Source: Verrucomicrobiota bacterium (lineage in GTDB: Bacteria > Chlamydiota > Chlamydiia > Chlamydiales > SM23-39). Taken from it: a stretch of DNA of 42,763 bases. The notes beneath the pieces were generated by a model that worked only from the letters and a program-made list of their open reading frames with translations, ran no database searches and was not told the DNA's origin. Location: NCBI GenBank assembly GCA_018239895.1, contig JAFEGL010000021.1:1-42763 (forward strand). Direction: 5' to 3'. Position numbers and translations under genes: made by a program. Shown here piece after piece: positions 8,129 to 15,748 of this stretch. How positions within the stretch are numbered: position 1 is the first letter of the stretch; each line of letters opens with the position of its first letter.

Positions 8129-8153
8129 AGAAAATCTGTTTCGGGCCTAGTAT
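8125..8153 (+). promoter_or_regulatory. Predicted sigma-66/70 promoter
   Basis: -35 TTGAAG (8125-8130, overlapping the stop codon of the preceding gene), 17-bp spacer, -10 TAGTAT (8148-8153), identical hexamers to the promoter at 7632. It drives the gene at 8182. Confidence 0.65.
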
Positions 8154-8181
8154 CGACGCTCCTTAAAACCCGGAGTATACG

Positions 8182-8868
8182 ATGCCAGCAACAGGTTCTT
8201 CTTTAATTTCTTCTAGTTCATCTCATAAAGCAGCACCCACGCATACAGATACTGGAAGATCTGCGCCGCCTCCCATGGGGCTCGCTTCACAGACAACCTC
8301 GACAATGAGCAGCAGCAGCGTGGGAGCCACAGAGTTCGACCGCGCCTCAACCGCTAGCGGCGAAAGTCCAACACGTTCCGAAAGGGGATCTTCAAGTCCA
8401 CGAAGGGGGTGTTGGCACCACTTTTTAAGCTTCGTTTGGAATTGGTTCCAAAAACTTTGTCTGAGATCCAATAGAGATGGCCTATCTGTTGAGAGAGTCC
8501 GCTCGGTTCACTTACCAGCAGTTCCAGGAGCAACAACCAGTTACAAACTCATTCAAAGCCATGGCAAATGGCATATGGAATCAGGTACTGAAAGCGATTC
8601 TCAACAAGAGAATTATAGCTACGCAAGTAAAGTGATTCGGATCGTACGTTCTCAAGAGGATGGTGAGGAGACATTATTTCTCGTGGATCAAATATCCAAC
8701 ATTTCCGGTAAATGGATTCATGCACATAGAATAGCTAGCAATGCTGAAAATTTGGCTTCCTTATTGAACCAAAGGGTCTCCGCCTCTGAGTCATCGGACG
8801 CTCAGGATCTCGTACAGGGTGCTGTAAGATGGGCCCAAGCGCAAGCGGCTGATTTGGACAGCTTATAG
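8182..8868 (+). CDS. Hypothetical protein, candidate secreted effector (relative of the 6963 gene)
   Basis: 228 residues, not recognised. Residues 1-73 are a Ser/Thr/Pro-rich disordered leader (TGSSLISSSSSHK and similar). A Cys-bounded aromatic segment follows, beginning RRGCWHHFLSFVWNWFQKLC at 74-93 and continuing LRS. Then comes a mixed C-terminal domain (100-228) ending in helices (LASLLNQRV..., VQGAVRWAQAQAA). The parallel with the gene at 6963 (same order, same Cys-x-Arg-Ser exit from the hydrophobic segment, same promoter type) suggests duplication followed by fast divergence. The start ATG has SD CGGAG. The stop is only 6 bp from the end of the convergent fusion gene. Confidence 0.7.
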   Translation: MPATGSSLISSSSSHKAAPTHTDTGRSAPPPMGLASQTTSTMSSSSVGATEFDRASTASGESPTRSERGSSSPRRGCWHHFLSFVWNWFQKLCLRSNRDGLSVERVRSVHLPAVPGATTSYKLIQSHGKWHMESGTESDSQQENYSYASKVIRIVRSQEDGEETLFLVDQISNISGKWIHAHRIASNAENLASLLNQRVSASESSDAQDLVQGAVRWAQAQAADLDSL

Positions 8869-8874
8869 TGCGGT

Positions 8875-10269
8875 CTAGAATTTTTCGAACGGAAAAGCTT
8901 GGATCAGTTTTTCCAGATCACAGATTGGGAGGGGTTCCCCTCCCATTTCGAGCGCCTCTTCGATTGAGGAAGCGTATTGGAACTCGATCCGCCCCGTCCC
9001 AAAATAGTAGTCTTTGTATTTGAACAGATCTTCCGTGTTCGCCTTATTTTCTACCTGTAACAGACGGGCCGGAATTCCGAAGGCCTCTGCCACGATGACG
9101 CCCGAGAGGGCGCTCGAGACGACAAACTGGCTGTTCAAAATCTTTCGGACAACAATTTCCCACGGCTCTTTGACGCTGACCATGTTGGGCAAATGTTCGA
9201 AGAGCTTTTCATCGGAAAAGTGGGGGATGACGATGTACTCATTTTCGGGTCTGGGATTCTTTTGAAACTCGGGGAAAAAGATTGGAAGCAAGAGAGTCGG
9301 ATCTCCATAAACTTCTGGGCAGGCAATGCCTCTTTTCAATAAGAAGTCTCGAGTGAGCGGGCCCCGGACAGCTCTCACATCTAAATTCGAAAATCGATAC
9401 GAAGTGCTCTTCCCGTTGACGCCTGTGCCCCAGACGATATCCCCCTCCTTAGCGTAGTTGAGGATCGAGCCCATGCCCAATAGTTTGCCTTGAGAAGAGG
9501 CCTGTGCAATGGCGACTTCTTTCCTAATCATCCTTTCGATGAGAGCTGCGCTCAGTGCATCGCCGAAGTTCGAAAAGCCGAGGAGCGGCCTCGCGTCCCA
9601 GTAGAAGAGGGCGAGTCCTTTTTTCGCGGCCAGTTCCTTTTTCAACTGTTCGACCGAAGTGAAGTGGATCGCGTCTATACCGAGCTTTTTAGCCGCTTCG
9701 ACGTTGGCGATCTGGTCGTCAATGAAAAGGATCTCGTCCGCCTGCAAACTCAAGTCGTCCAAAAGATTCACATAGGCTTCAGCGGAGGGTTTTTCAACCT
9801 GCGTCTGGTAGGAGAGATAGAGGTGGTCGAATCGATCTCGATAGCCCAAATTGTCGATTAGAGGCTCCATCCAAGCGGGAAAGTTGGAGAGCATTTCGAG
9901 ATGGTAGCCCTCTTTCCGAAGGTCCTCGAGCACACCTCCCATCCCCTCGAGCTCTCTCACTGAACCCAGTTTGACTGCTTGGTATTCCTGGCGCCACCCA
10001 TTCGGAAGGGTTTTCCCCTTGGAGGCCGCGTACTTTTGCCAGAAGGCCCACTCCTCGTCGTTAACCCGGATCCACTGGAGCTCTTTCACCTCAAGCTGCT
10101 GGATTGTCTCGGGCGACTCTCCTAAAGACTCGGCCAAATAGTCGACGAGGATCTTTTGATCCGGCTGGGCTAGCACACCGCCGAAGTCGAACACGACGCT
10201 CTTCACAGCGGCGTTCGCCGTCCCAAGCAGGGTCGCAAAGGTCAAAAAAATAGATAGTATTTTTTTCAT
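8875..10269 (-). CDS. Exported HAD-type phosphatase fused to polysaccharide pyruvyltransferase-like domain
   Basis: 464 residues from the ATG at 10269 (an in-frame GTG lies 6 bases upstream). Signal peptide MKKILSIFLTFATLLGTANA. HAD domain (about 22-220): nucleophile motif VVFDFGGVL (D28), MLSNFPAW, a Lys in EKPSAEAY, and FIDDQIANVEAAKKLG. A second domain follows (about 223-464): GFSNFGDALS, LLGMGSIL, VWGTGVNG, VRAVRGPLTRDFLLKRGI and YGDPTLLLP, the hallmark blocks of the polysaccharide pyruvyltransferase family (CsaB/WcaK). Pyruvyltransferases normally ketalise cell-surface glycans using PEP in the cytoplasm, so the signal peptide is puzzling. The reading frame is continuous with no sign of an assembly join. 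I do not know this domain pair as a standard architecture. Confidence 0.85.
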   Translation of the reverse strand: MKKILSIFLTFATLLGTANAAVKSVVFDFGGVLAQPDQKILVDYLAESLGESPETIQQLEVKELQWIRVNDEEWAFWQKYAASKGKTLPNGWRQEYQAVKLGSVRELEGMGGVLEDLRKEGYHLEMLSNFPAWMEPLIDNLGYRDRFDHLYLSYQTQVEKPSAEAYVNLLDDLSLQADEILFIDDQIANVEAAKKLGIDAIHFTSVEQLKKELAAKKGLALFYWDARPLLGFSNFGDALSAALIERMIRKEVAIAQASSQGKLLGMGSILNYAKEGDIVWGTGVNGKSTSYRFSNLDVRAVRGPLTRDFLLKRGIACPEVYGDPTLLLPIFFPEFQKNPRPENEYIVIPHFSDEKLFEHLPNMVSVKEPWEIVVRKILNSQFVVSSALSGVIVAEAFGIPARLLQVENKANTEDLFKYKDYYFGTGRIEFQYASSIEEALEMGGEPLPICDLEKLIQAFPFEKF

Positions 10270-10316
10270 CGGCACTAGAATACCATGCGCCTTTGAAAAT
10301 CAAAAGAGATTCTTCA

Positions 10317-10871
10317 CTAGGGAATCCAGATCATTGGATTTTTTTTAGATCCCGTATCATCAATTTCTAAAAACCCCATTGCTTCAAAAAAAGCTCTAAC
10401 TTGGGGGAGAGGTTCGACGAAAATTCCTCCGTAGCCTTCCCGGACGGACTTGCTTTTCAAAAAAGTGACTAAAGAGGGCCCAATCCCTTTGATTCTATTG
10501 AGTATGAATAGATTTTTAGGGTCGGTAGAAAGGTAATTGAGGTGTATGAATTTTTTTTGTCTTTTCGGAAGCTCGATTTCACTGGTTAAAGCAAACCCTT
10601 TCAGTTCAAGGGCGTCATCATGGCATAGAAAGGCAGTAAAGGTTTTTCTGTAGTTTGTGGCCCTTAAGTCGGCTCTTTGATACGTCACTCGGTTGACTTT
10701 TTCAGCAGCGTCATAGACCGATTTCATATGCTGATCGTCCACTTCGGCCATTTTTTCTGCTGAATAAAGCTGCCAAGATCGGGCTATCTTTGCGACCTCG
10801 GAACGGACCTCTTCATTGGTTCCCGGAGCTTCTTCAACATAGAGTGTTCGGTTTTGTAAAGCTGAGCACAT
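10317..10871 (-). CDS. GNAT-like acyltransferase family protein
   Basis: 184 residues. The C-terminal half fits the GNAT core: HLNYLSTDPKNL as the central strand, RIKGIGPSLVTFLKSKSVREG in the place of the acetyl-CoA pyrophosphate loop and helix, GIFVEPLPQVRAFFEAMGF as the final strand-helix with the usual F-x-x-x-G-F ending. The acyl-CoA loop (usually Q/RxxGxG/A) is reduced to IKGIGP. Substrate unknown. It is divergent from the VOC gene across a 60-bp gap. Confidence 0.55.
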   Translation of the reverse strand: MCSALQNRTLYVEEAPGTNEEVRSEVAKIARSWQLYSAEKMAEVDDQHMKSVYDAAEKVNRVTYQRADLRATNYRKTFTAFLCHDDALELKGFALTSEIELPKRQKKFIHLNYLSTDPKNLFILNRIKGIGPSLVTFLKSKSVREGYGGIFVEPLPQVRAFFEAMGFLEIDDTGSKKNPMIWIP

Positions 10872-10931
10872 TTTCTTCCATTAAAGGCATTTATTGTAGA
10901 TACTCTGACGGAAAAGATCATCTTTAAAAGT

Positions 10932-11303
10932 ATGAGAAAGTATCACCACTATGGCGTTCCCACAGAGGAAGAGCGGCCCGATGAAACTCTCGTCGAGGTG
11001 GGGGGATTTCGATTTTATTCGACTCCATTTGAGGCGAATCGTTGGCACATCCAGTGGCACCGATTCCCCGAAGGGCACGGACTCCCTGAGCTCGTGACAA
11101 AAGTTCCCCATATCGCCTTCCAAGTGGACGATTTGGATGCAGAGATTGCAGGGGCGAAAGTCCTCTTTGGCCCTTACAGCCCATTGAAAGGATATCGAGT
11201 GGCGATGATCGAGGAGCAAGGCGTCCCGATCGAGCTGGTCGAAACCCAACTGACCGACGAAGAGCTCTCTCTCCTTGAGCAAGAGGAGTTTGATAAAAAT
11301 TAG
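10932..11303 (+). CDS. VOC / glyoxalase-fold protein
   Basis: 123 residues. The C-terminal half VPHIAFQVDDLDAEIAGAKVLFGPY ... RVAMIEEQGVPIELVET is a vicinal-oxygen-chelate module, with a candidate metal His in PHIAF and Glu in IELVE. The N-terminal half is shorter than a full second module. Such proteins are lyases, isomerases or dioxygenases; the substrate cannot be named. No clear Shine-Dalgarno precedes the ATG. Confidence 0.7.
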   Translation: MRKYHHYGVPTEEERPDETLVEVGGFRFYSTPFEANRWHIQWHRFPEGHGLPELVTKVPHIAFQVDDLDAEIAGAKVLFGPYSPLKGYRVAMIEEQGVPIELVETQLTDEELSLLEQEEFDKN

Positions 11304-11366
11304 ATTTACTCAAAAAAAGGATTTCGTGTAGCATCTCGGCCGATTTTTTTAACCAAGGATAAAAAT

Positions 11367-11774
11367 ATGTCGGCACTCCACTTTCGAGCCTTTACACAAT
11401 CAGAACTACAGAAGAGACTAGAAAATAAGTCAGATGATTGCTGTTTTTGCGACACTCTCACAGGCGCGACAAAAGTCAACCTGTTCAAACAAAAGTTCCA
11501 TAACCATTTTTTAGAACAGAAACGGAGACCTGGATGCTTGGATACCTGCCTTGCAGGGTGCGAGTTTTACGGTCGATCCTTATGTTGTATGAATATGCAT
11601 CAGCCGCCAAACACGAGCGACAGTAAGGAAGCAAGATGCGAACGCTCTAAAAAGGCCGCCTTGGCGACCCTTTGTCTCCCTTGCGGCTGCTGCTATGGTT
11701 GCGCCCAGCTCTGCTCGGCCAATTCGCAGATCAAGGTCTTGATCCCAGCACCTCAGCAACAGCAGATGAGATAA
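11367..11774 (+). CDS. Cysteine-rich hypothetical protein
   Basis: 135 residues with 15 cysteines, many in clusters: DDCCFC, PGCLDTCLAGC, SLCC and LCLPCGCCYGCAQLC. The spacing does not match a standard zinc finger or ferredoxin. The last cluster is embedded in a hydrophobic stretch (ALATLCLPCGCCYGCAQLC), so a membrane-associated or heavily acylated or disulfide-bonded protein is possible. SD AAGGA is present. A promoter-like TAGCAT -10 at 11329 lies upstream. The stop codon overlaps the start of the next gene (TAATG), so they are translationally coupled. Family unknown. Confidence 0.65.
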   Translation: MSALHFRAFTQSELQKRLENKSDDCCFCDTLTGATKVNLFKQKFHNHFLEQKRRPGCLDTCLAGCEFYGRSLCCMNMHQPPNTSDSKEARCERSKKAALATLCLPCGCCYGCAQLCSANSQIKVLIPAPQQQQMR

Positions 11775-12175
11775 TGCGCCCCGTCTCTTTAAGCGAACCA
11801 TCTCCCTCTTATTCAGGGGCCCCTCGGCCCCATCCACTCGTCTCGTTGATGAGAAAGGTGACCTATTTTGCGCTGCCCTTGTTGATATTGTTCGTTATTG
11901 CCATGTCTAGGCCAGTTTCTGCGGACAATTACGGATATGTTTCTCGTACGGGAACCTCGTATTTCGAATCCTCATCGCGAGAGCTCGATCAAAAAAGGGG
12001 AGACGAGAGCGCTTCCAAGGGGATTCAAGAGCAAGGACACAAGCAGGCCAGCAGACTAGCCTCTGAACAGTACGATAAGCAGCGGCAAAACGAATACGTG
12101 GTTAAAGCAGCGCAAGAGCAGGAGGAGAAAACAAAGAGGCTTCATAGAGGAACTTGGGAATACCCCTTTCACTAA
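11774..12175 (+). CDS. Hypothetical membrane or exported protein with charged helical tail
   Basis: 133 residues from the ATG that overlaps the upstream stop codon (TAATG). Residues 1-24 are Ser/Pro-rich. A hydrophobic segment follows (VTYFALPLLILFVIAM), then SRPVSADNYGYV, which looks like a signal-peptidase site. An alternative start at MRKVTYF would give a classical signal peptide. The rest is hydrophilic, rich in Gln, Glu, Lys and Arg (QEQGHKQASRLASEQYDKQR), and probably a long helix or coiled coil. Coupling to the Cys-rich gene suggests a shared role. No family recognised. Confidence 0.65.
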   Translation: MRPVSLSEPSPSYSGAPRPHPLVSLMRKVTYFALPLLILFVIAMSRPVSADNYGYVSRTGTSYFESSSRELDQKRGDESASKGIQEQGHKQASRLASEQYDKQRQNEYVVKAAQEQEEKTKRLHRGTWEYPFH

Positions 12176-12185
12176 ATAGTCGCAT

Positions 12186-12887
12186 CTAAAGGGTTTTTTC
12201 CAAGAGATCGGAGATAGAGAAGCCAGTCAACGAATCGAGGATGCAAGAGGCCTTTGATAAGTCGTGCTTTCTCGAGGTAGTGGTGGGGATGGCAACTGTG
12301 AAGCAGCCGGCCTGGCTCGCTGCTGTCACTCCGGTGTAGCTGTCCTCGATTGCGATGCATTCAGAAGGGGAGAGGCCCAGCTGTTTTGCCGCCTCGATAT
12401 AGATGTAGGGCTTGGGTTTGTTGACTCCCGCCGGATCTTGGTAGTTTCCCAGATCGTCATGACCCGAGATGACGAGGTCCAAAGTGCCATCGAGGCCCAA
12501 GTTTTTCAAATTGATGAGGATCTCATGTTTGGGAGCTGCTGAGGCGACAGCCAGCTTGAAGCGTCCTTTCTCTTGGAGAAGACGGCGCAGGAACTTGACA
12601 GTCGCTTCCATGGCCGGCAAACCCCGCATGAGGAACTCGTGGAAGCAGCTGTTTTTTTCTTCCCAAAGGAGCTGATAGGTTTTGAAGAATCGGCCCGCGA
12701 GTTCTTTCGCGATCACATCGTCCGGCTTTCCTGTCTGAGAAAGGTTATCCTCTTCGGTGAGCTCATGGCCGTACTTTTGAGCGACCTGGCGCCAGGCGGC
12801 AAAGTGGGCCCCCTCGCTGTCGACCAGGGTTCCGTCGCAATCGAAGATAAAGGCTTTGATTTGTGGTTTTGACATCAATTCACCCAT
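12186..12887 (-). CDS. HAD-superfamily phosphatase, beta-phosphoglucomutase-like
   Basis: 233 residues (an ATG four codons in, at 12875, is an equally good start). Motif I is AFIFDCDGTLVDSEG, with both Asp residues; motif II is AVASAAPKHEI; motif III Lys is in NKPKPYIYIEAAKQLGL; motif IV is CIAIEDSYTGVTAASQAG. The helical cap between motifs I and II fits subclass IA enzymes such as phosphoglycolate phosphatase and beta-phosphoglucomutase. Cytoplasmic; the sugar-phosphate substrate is not determinable. Its entire upstream region is palindromic element copy 2. Confidence 0.85.
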   Translation of the reverse strand: MGELMSKPQIKAFIFDCDGTLVDSEGAHFAAWRQVAQKYGHELTEEDNLSQTGKPDDVIAKELAGRFFKTYQLLWEEKNSCFHEFLMRGLPAMEATVKFLRRLLQEKGRFKLAVASAAPKHEILINLKNLGLDGTLDLVISGHDDLGNYQDPAGVNKPKPYIYIEAAKQLGLSPSECIAIEDSYTGVTAASQAGCFTVAIPTTTSRKHDLSKASCILDSLTGFSISDLLEKTL

Positions 12888-12898
12888 CCTAGATACAT

Positions 12899-13067
12899 GA
12901 ACCTATCTCAGTAATGATTTTCGTCGATTTTCGGGATTATTTTGGCCGATTTTCGATTCAAATTTGGGGGCCCATATCGGCAAAAGCATATTGGCCCCCA
13001 AATTTGAATCGAAAATCGGCTCAAAAGAACGCGAAAATCGACTGAAACTTATTACTGAGATAGGTTC
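12899..13067. repeat. Palindromic hairpin element, copy 2
   Basis: A 169-bp inverted repeat: left end GAACCTATCTCAGTAAT, right end ATTACTGAGATAGGTTC, with arms of about 80 bases that pair almost throughout (inner block CGATTCAAATTTGGGGGCC). The centre reads CCATATCGGC...GCATATTGG. Ends and centre match copy 1 (1-164) but the arm sequences are unrelated. The motif CGATTTTCG occurs twice in each arm. The element fills nearly all of the gap between two divergent genes (12887 and 13079), so their promoters must lie inside it or transcripts must come from further away. No obvious target-site duplication flanks it. Confidence 0.9.
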
Positions 13068-13078
13068 AGGAGTTTAAC

Positions 13079-13798
13079 ATGCCGACTTTATTCATTACAG
13101 GGGCTAATCGCGGAATTGGCCTTCAGTTCGTCAAGAAATATGCCGAAGACCAGTGGCATGTGATTGCCTGTTGCCGCAATCCCTCGTCCGCCAAAGAGCT
13201 CAAATCGCTCGCTAAGTCCCACCCTTCGATCGAAATCGAAGCCCTCGACGTTTCCGATTATCAACAAATCAAGACTCTTGCGGCCAAGCTGAAAGGGAAG
13301 CCGATCGATCTTTTACTCAACAACGCTGGGATCTACTCGGGCAGAAGCGGGATATCAGCAGAGACTGGCGATCGGGATCAGGATTTTGGCCAGATCGATC
13401 CGATAGCTTGGGAGCAGGTTTTGCGAGTCAACACCATCTCGCCGATTCTGGTAATTGAGGCGTTTCTTCCCCACATGAAAAAGGGGACGGGAAAAAAGAT
13501 CGTCAATATTTCGAGCAGCATGGGCAGCATGACCGAAATGGACGGGGGCGCGATTGCCTACCGGACGAGCAAGGCGGGTTTGAACGCCGCGATGCGGGTT
13601 ATTTTCCAAGATTTGCACGACCTCGGCATCGCTATCGTCAACTTCCATCCTGGGTGGGTCATCACAGACATGGGCGGCAAGGGAGCCGATCTCACGACCG
13701 AAAAGAGCGTCGATTTCATGCGCCGGACGATCGATGGCTTGAAATTGAAAGATTCTGGGCAGTTTCTCAACTACGACGGCAAAACAATCGCTTGGTGA
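13079..13798 (+). CDS. Short-chain dehydrogenase/reductase (C-factor/sniffer type)
   Basis: 239 residues. NAD(P)-binding GANRGIG (8-14), LLLNNAG (about 78-84), catalytic Ser in [10 protein letters not shown] (about 145) and the Y161-x-x-x-K165 pair in AYRTSK are all intact. The last part, [13 protein letters not shown], matches the C-factor/sniffer subgroup that lacks an extra substrate domain. It reduces an unidentified carbonyl. SD AGGAG lies directly after palindromic element copy 2. The haloperoxidase-type gene follows after 4 bp, so the two form an operon. Confidence 0.85.
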   Translation: MPTLFITGANRGIGLQFVKKYAEDQWHVIACCRNPSSAKELKSLAKSHPSIEIEALDVSDYQQIKTLAAKLKGKPIDLLLNNAGIYSGRSGISAETGDRDQDFGQIDPIAWEQVLRVNTISPILVIEAFLPHMKKGTGKKIVNISSSMGSMTEMDGGAIAYRTSKAGLNAAMRVIFQDLHDLGIAIVNFHPGWVITDMGGKGADLTTEKSVDFMRRTIDGLKLKDSGQFLNYDGKTIAW

Positions 13799-13802
13799 AA
13801 GT

Positions 13803-14636
13803 ATGGGCTACGTTACAGTCGGCAAGGAAAATAAACGGGACATTCGGATCTACTACAAAGATTGGGGCCAGGGGCAGCCGATCGTGTTCAGCCATGGGTG
13901 GCCTCTGACGGCCGATGCGTGGGATGATCAGATGTACTTTTTGGCTTCCAAGGGCTACCGATGCATCGCTCACGACCGTCGCGGCCACGGGAGATCCGAT
14001 CAGCCGTGGGATGGGAACGAGATGGACACTTACGCCGACGATTTGGCCAAATTGGTCAAAGAGCTCGGGCTAAAAGACGCGATCCACGTAGGCCATTCGA
14101 CGGGAGGCGGGGAGGTTGTCCGCTACATCGGCCGCCACGGGACAAAACGGGTCGCCAAAATTGTCCTGATCGGAGCTGTCCCTCCTTTGATGCTGAAGAC
14201 GCCCAAAAATCACGGCGGATTGCCACTCGATGTGTTCGATAACATCCGGCATGGAGTTCACACCGACCGCTCTCAGTTTTTCAAGGAGCTGACTGCGCCA
14301 TTCTATGGAGCTAACCGGCCGGGCCACCAAGTGCCCCAAGGATTGCGCGATTTTTTCTGGCTGCAGGGGATGCTCGGCGGGTATCGGGGACTTTATGAGT
14401 GCATCGAGGCGTTTTCCGAGACCGATTTTAACGAAGATCTCAAGAAGATCGACGTGCCGACGCTCATTCTACATGGGGACGACGACCAGATTGTACCGAT
14501 CGCCGATTCGGCCCTCCTCACGGCCAAGATCGTCAAGGGGGCTCAATTGAAGATCTACAAGGGGGCGCCGCACGGGATGTGCTCGACCCACAAAGATCAG
14601 GTTAATGCTGATCTACTGAAATTCATTCACCAGTAA
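13803..14636 (+). CDS. Alpha/beta hydrolase, cofactor-free haloperoxidase/esterase type
   Basis: 277 residues, full length. Oxyanion motif FSHGWPL, nucleophile elbow VGHSTGGGE (S99), acid D228 in HGDDDQIVP and base H257 in APHGMCSTH complete the triad. The GHSTGGGEV elbow and [15 protein letters not shown] segment are typical of non-heme chloroperoxidases, which are physiologically esterases or perhydrolases. It has no signal peptide. It is downstream of the SDR gene and its 3' end overlaps a convergent gene by 10 bp. Confidence 0.88.
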   Translation: MGYVTVGKENKRDIRIYYKDWGQGQPIVFSHGWPLTADAWDDQMYFLASKGYRCIAHDRRGHGRSDQPWDGNEMDTYADDLAKLVKELGLKDAIHVGHSTGGGEVVRYIGRHGTKRVAKIVLIGAVPPLMLKTPKNHGGLPLDVFDNIRHGVHTDRSQFFKELTAPFYGANRPGHQVPQGLRDFFWLQGMLGGYRGLYECIEAFSETDFNEDLKKIDVPTLILHGDDDQIVPIADSALLTAKIVKGAQLKIYKGAPHGMCSTHKDQVNADLLKFIHQ

Positions 14637-14977
14637 GGGTCCCAAGGAAAGAAGGGCTCGCTTTTTTCTAGCGTCTCGCAATGGACGAAAAAATCGAGTG
14701 TATTGTCCACTAAAATATCTGGTTCAAGCTCTATGGGGCGAAACCCATCTACTGGAGTTATCCGGTAGTAGTCGATGCAGTCTCCCTCGGAAAATGAAGA
14801 TCGGAATTTTTCTTTATCAACGTAAATTTTAATTGCGCCATACTCCTCCAAAAAGACGATGAGCGAAGATCCCCAGTCTTGAATTTGATGGATCCGAAAT
14901 GTGCCGATTTGGCGAATATGTGGTTGGTTATCAGAGAAATAGCTTTGAATTTGAAGTAAATTGTTTTCAATTCTCAT
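14627..14977 (-). CDS. Hypothetical protein
   Basis: 116 residues, not recognised, apparently all-beta with many aromatic and acidic residues ([28 protein letters not shown] at the end). There is no signal peptide or membrane segment. An SD-like AGAGG precedes the ATG. It overlaps the haloperoxidase-type gene tail to tail by 10 bp and is divergent from the SnoaL-like gene; the spacer is AT-rich and probably holds both promoters. Confidence 0.6.
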   Translation of the reverse strand: MRIENNLLQIQSYFSDNQPHIRQIGTFRIHQIQDWGSSLIVFLEEYGAIKIYVDKEKFRSSFSEGDCIDYYRITPVDGFRPIELEPDILVDNTLDFFVHCETLEKSEPFFPWDPYW

Positions 14978-15046
14978 AAAACCTCTTTATTTTGCTGTAA
15001 TTGTAATTATGTTGTTTTATTTATTCAACTTTATAAGGAGTTTTGC

Positions 15047-15469
15047 GTGGCAATGACATTGCAGGAAATATCAGACCGGTTTGAGATCACAGATCTTTTG
15101 ACCGCCTATTGTACGGCCATCGATCGGGGCGACATCGACGCGTTAGACAGAATCTTTTCCTCCGACGCCCGGATCGACTTCTCCAAGGCCGGAGGACCCC
15201 ACTCAGATCTGAGCACCATCAAAAAGTTCCTAAAAGAAAATCTGGGCCATCTGCCTCGCCAGCATCTCATCTCCAATTTCCAGATCAAGGTTCTTGGGGA
15301 TCATGCCGATGTCCGATGTCTCTGCTACAACCCTCTGGAGATGGGCGGAAAGGAAATTATGCTCTGGGGCCTTTGGTACAATGACACGTGCATCCGGACG
15401 AAAGAGGGGTGGAGAATCGTGGAAAAAGTCACTGAGCCCTGTTTTCATTGGAGGCTTCAGAAGCTATGA
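15047..15469 (+). CDS. SnoaL-like (NTF2-fold) protein
   Basis: 140 residues starting at GTG. The SD AAGGAG is 6 bases upstream of the GTG but 12 from the next ATG, which decides the start. The sequence follows the SnoaL_4 pattern: ISDRFEITDLLTAYCTAIDRGDIDALDRIFSSDARIDFS at the start, HLISNFQIKVLGDHADVRC in the middle, and GWRIVEKVTEPCFHW at the end. The cone-shaped fold hosts isomerases, cyclases and binding proteins. The stop overlaps the start of a decayed RBBP9-type hydrolase (ATGA). Confidence 0.78.
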   Translation: MAMTLQEISDRFEITDLLTAYCTAIDRGDIDALDRIFSSDARIDFSKAGGPHSDLSTIKKFLKENLGHLPRQHLISNFQIKVLGDHADVRCLCYNPLEMGGKEIMLWGLWYNDTCIRTKEGWRIVEKVTEPCFHWRLQKL

Positions 15470-15721
15470 AAAAAGACCCTTGCAGCCTCATCATCTCCCC
15501 CGGATATGCCGATTCGGGACCCGATCATTGGCAGTCGATTTGGCTGAGACAATTTCCCCACTCGGTCAAAGTCGAGCAAAAAGATTGGCTCAACCCAAGT
15601 TTGGAATCGTGGCTGAGCGCTCTAGATGCTGCAGTTTTGTCGGTAAAGAATCGGCAGCGACTCCAATGTAGGCGAATGGCAAGAAGGTAAAGATCTACTC
15701 AAAAATTTTAATTTTTCTTAG
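15466..15721 (+). pseudogene. Decayed RBBP9/YdeN-type serine hydrolase
   Basis: The first 55 codons (from ATG 15466) encode a clear RBBP9-family N-terminus: LIISPGYADSGPDHWQSIW ... VEQKDWLNP ... WLSALDAAV. The frame then runs into unrelated residues and stops at 15690. In another frame, 15656-15721 encode SDSNVGEWQEGKDLLKNF and a stop, the usual end of this family (GHIxxxSxxGxWxxG). The middle of the gene, about 100 codons with the GHSLG nucleophile and the catalytic Asp, is missing. The family is normally about 180 residues, so this is an internal deletion plus frame change. The start overlaps the SnoaL stop, so it was once the second gene of that operon. Confidence 0.85.
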
Positions 15722-15748
15722 AATCTAGGGGCTTCAAGGGAGGGTTCG

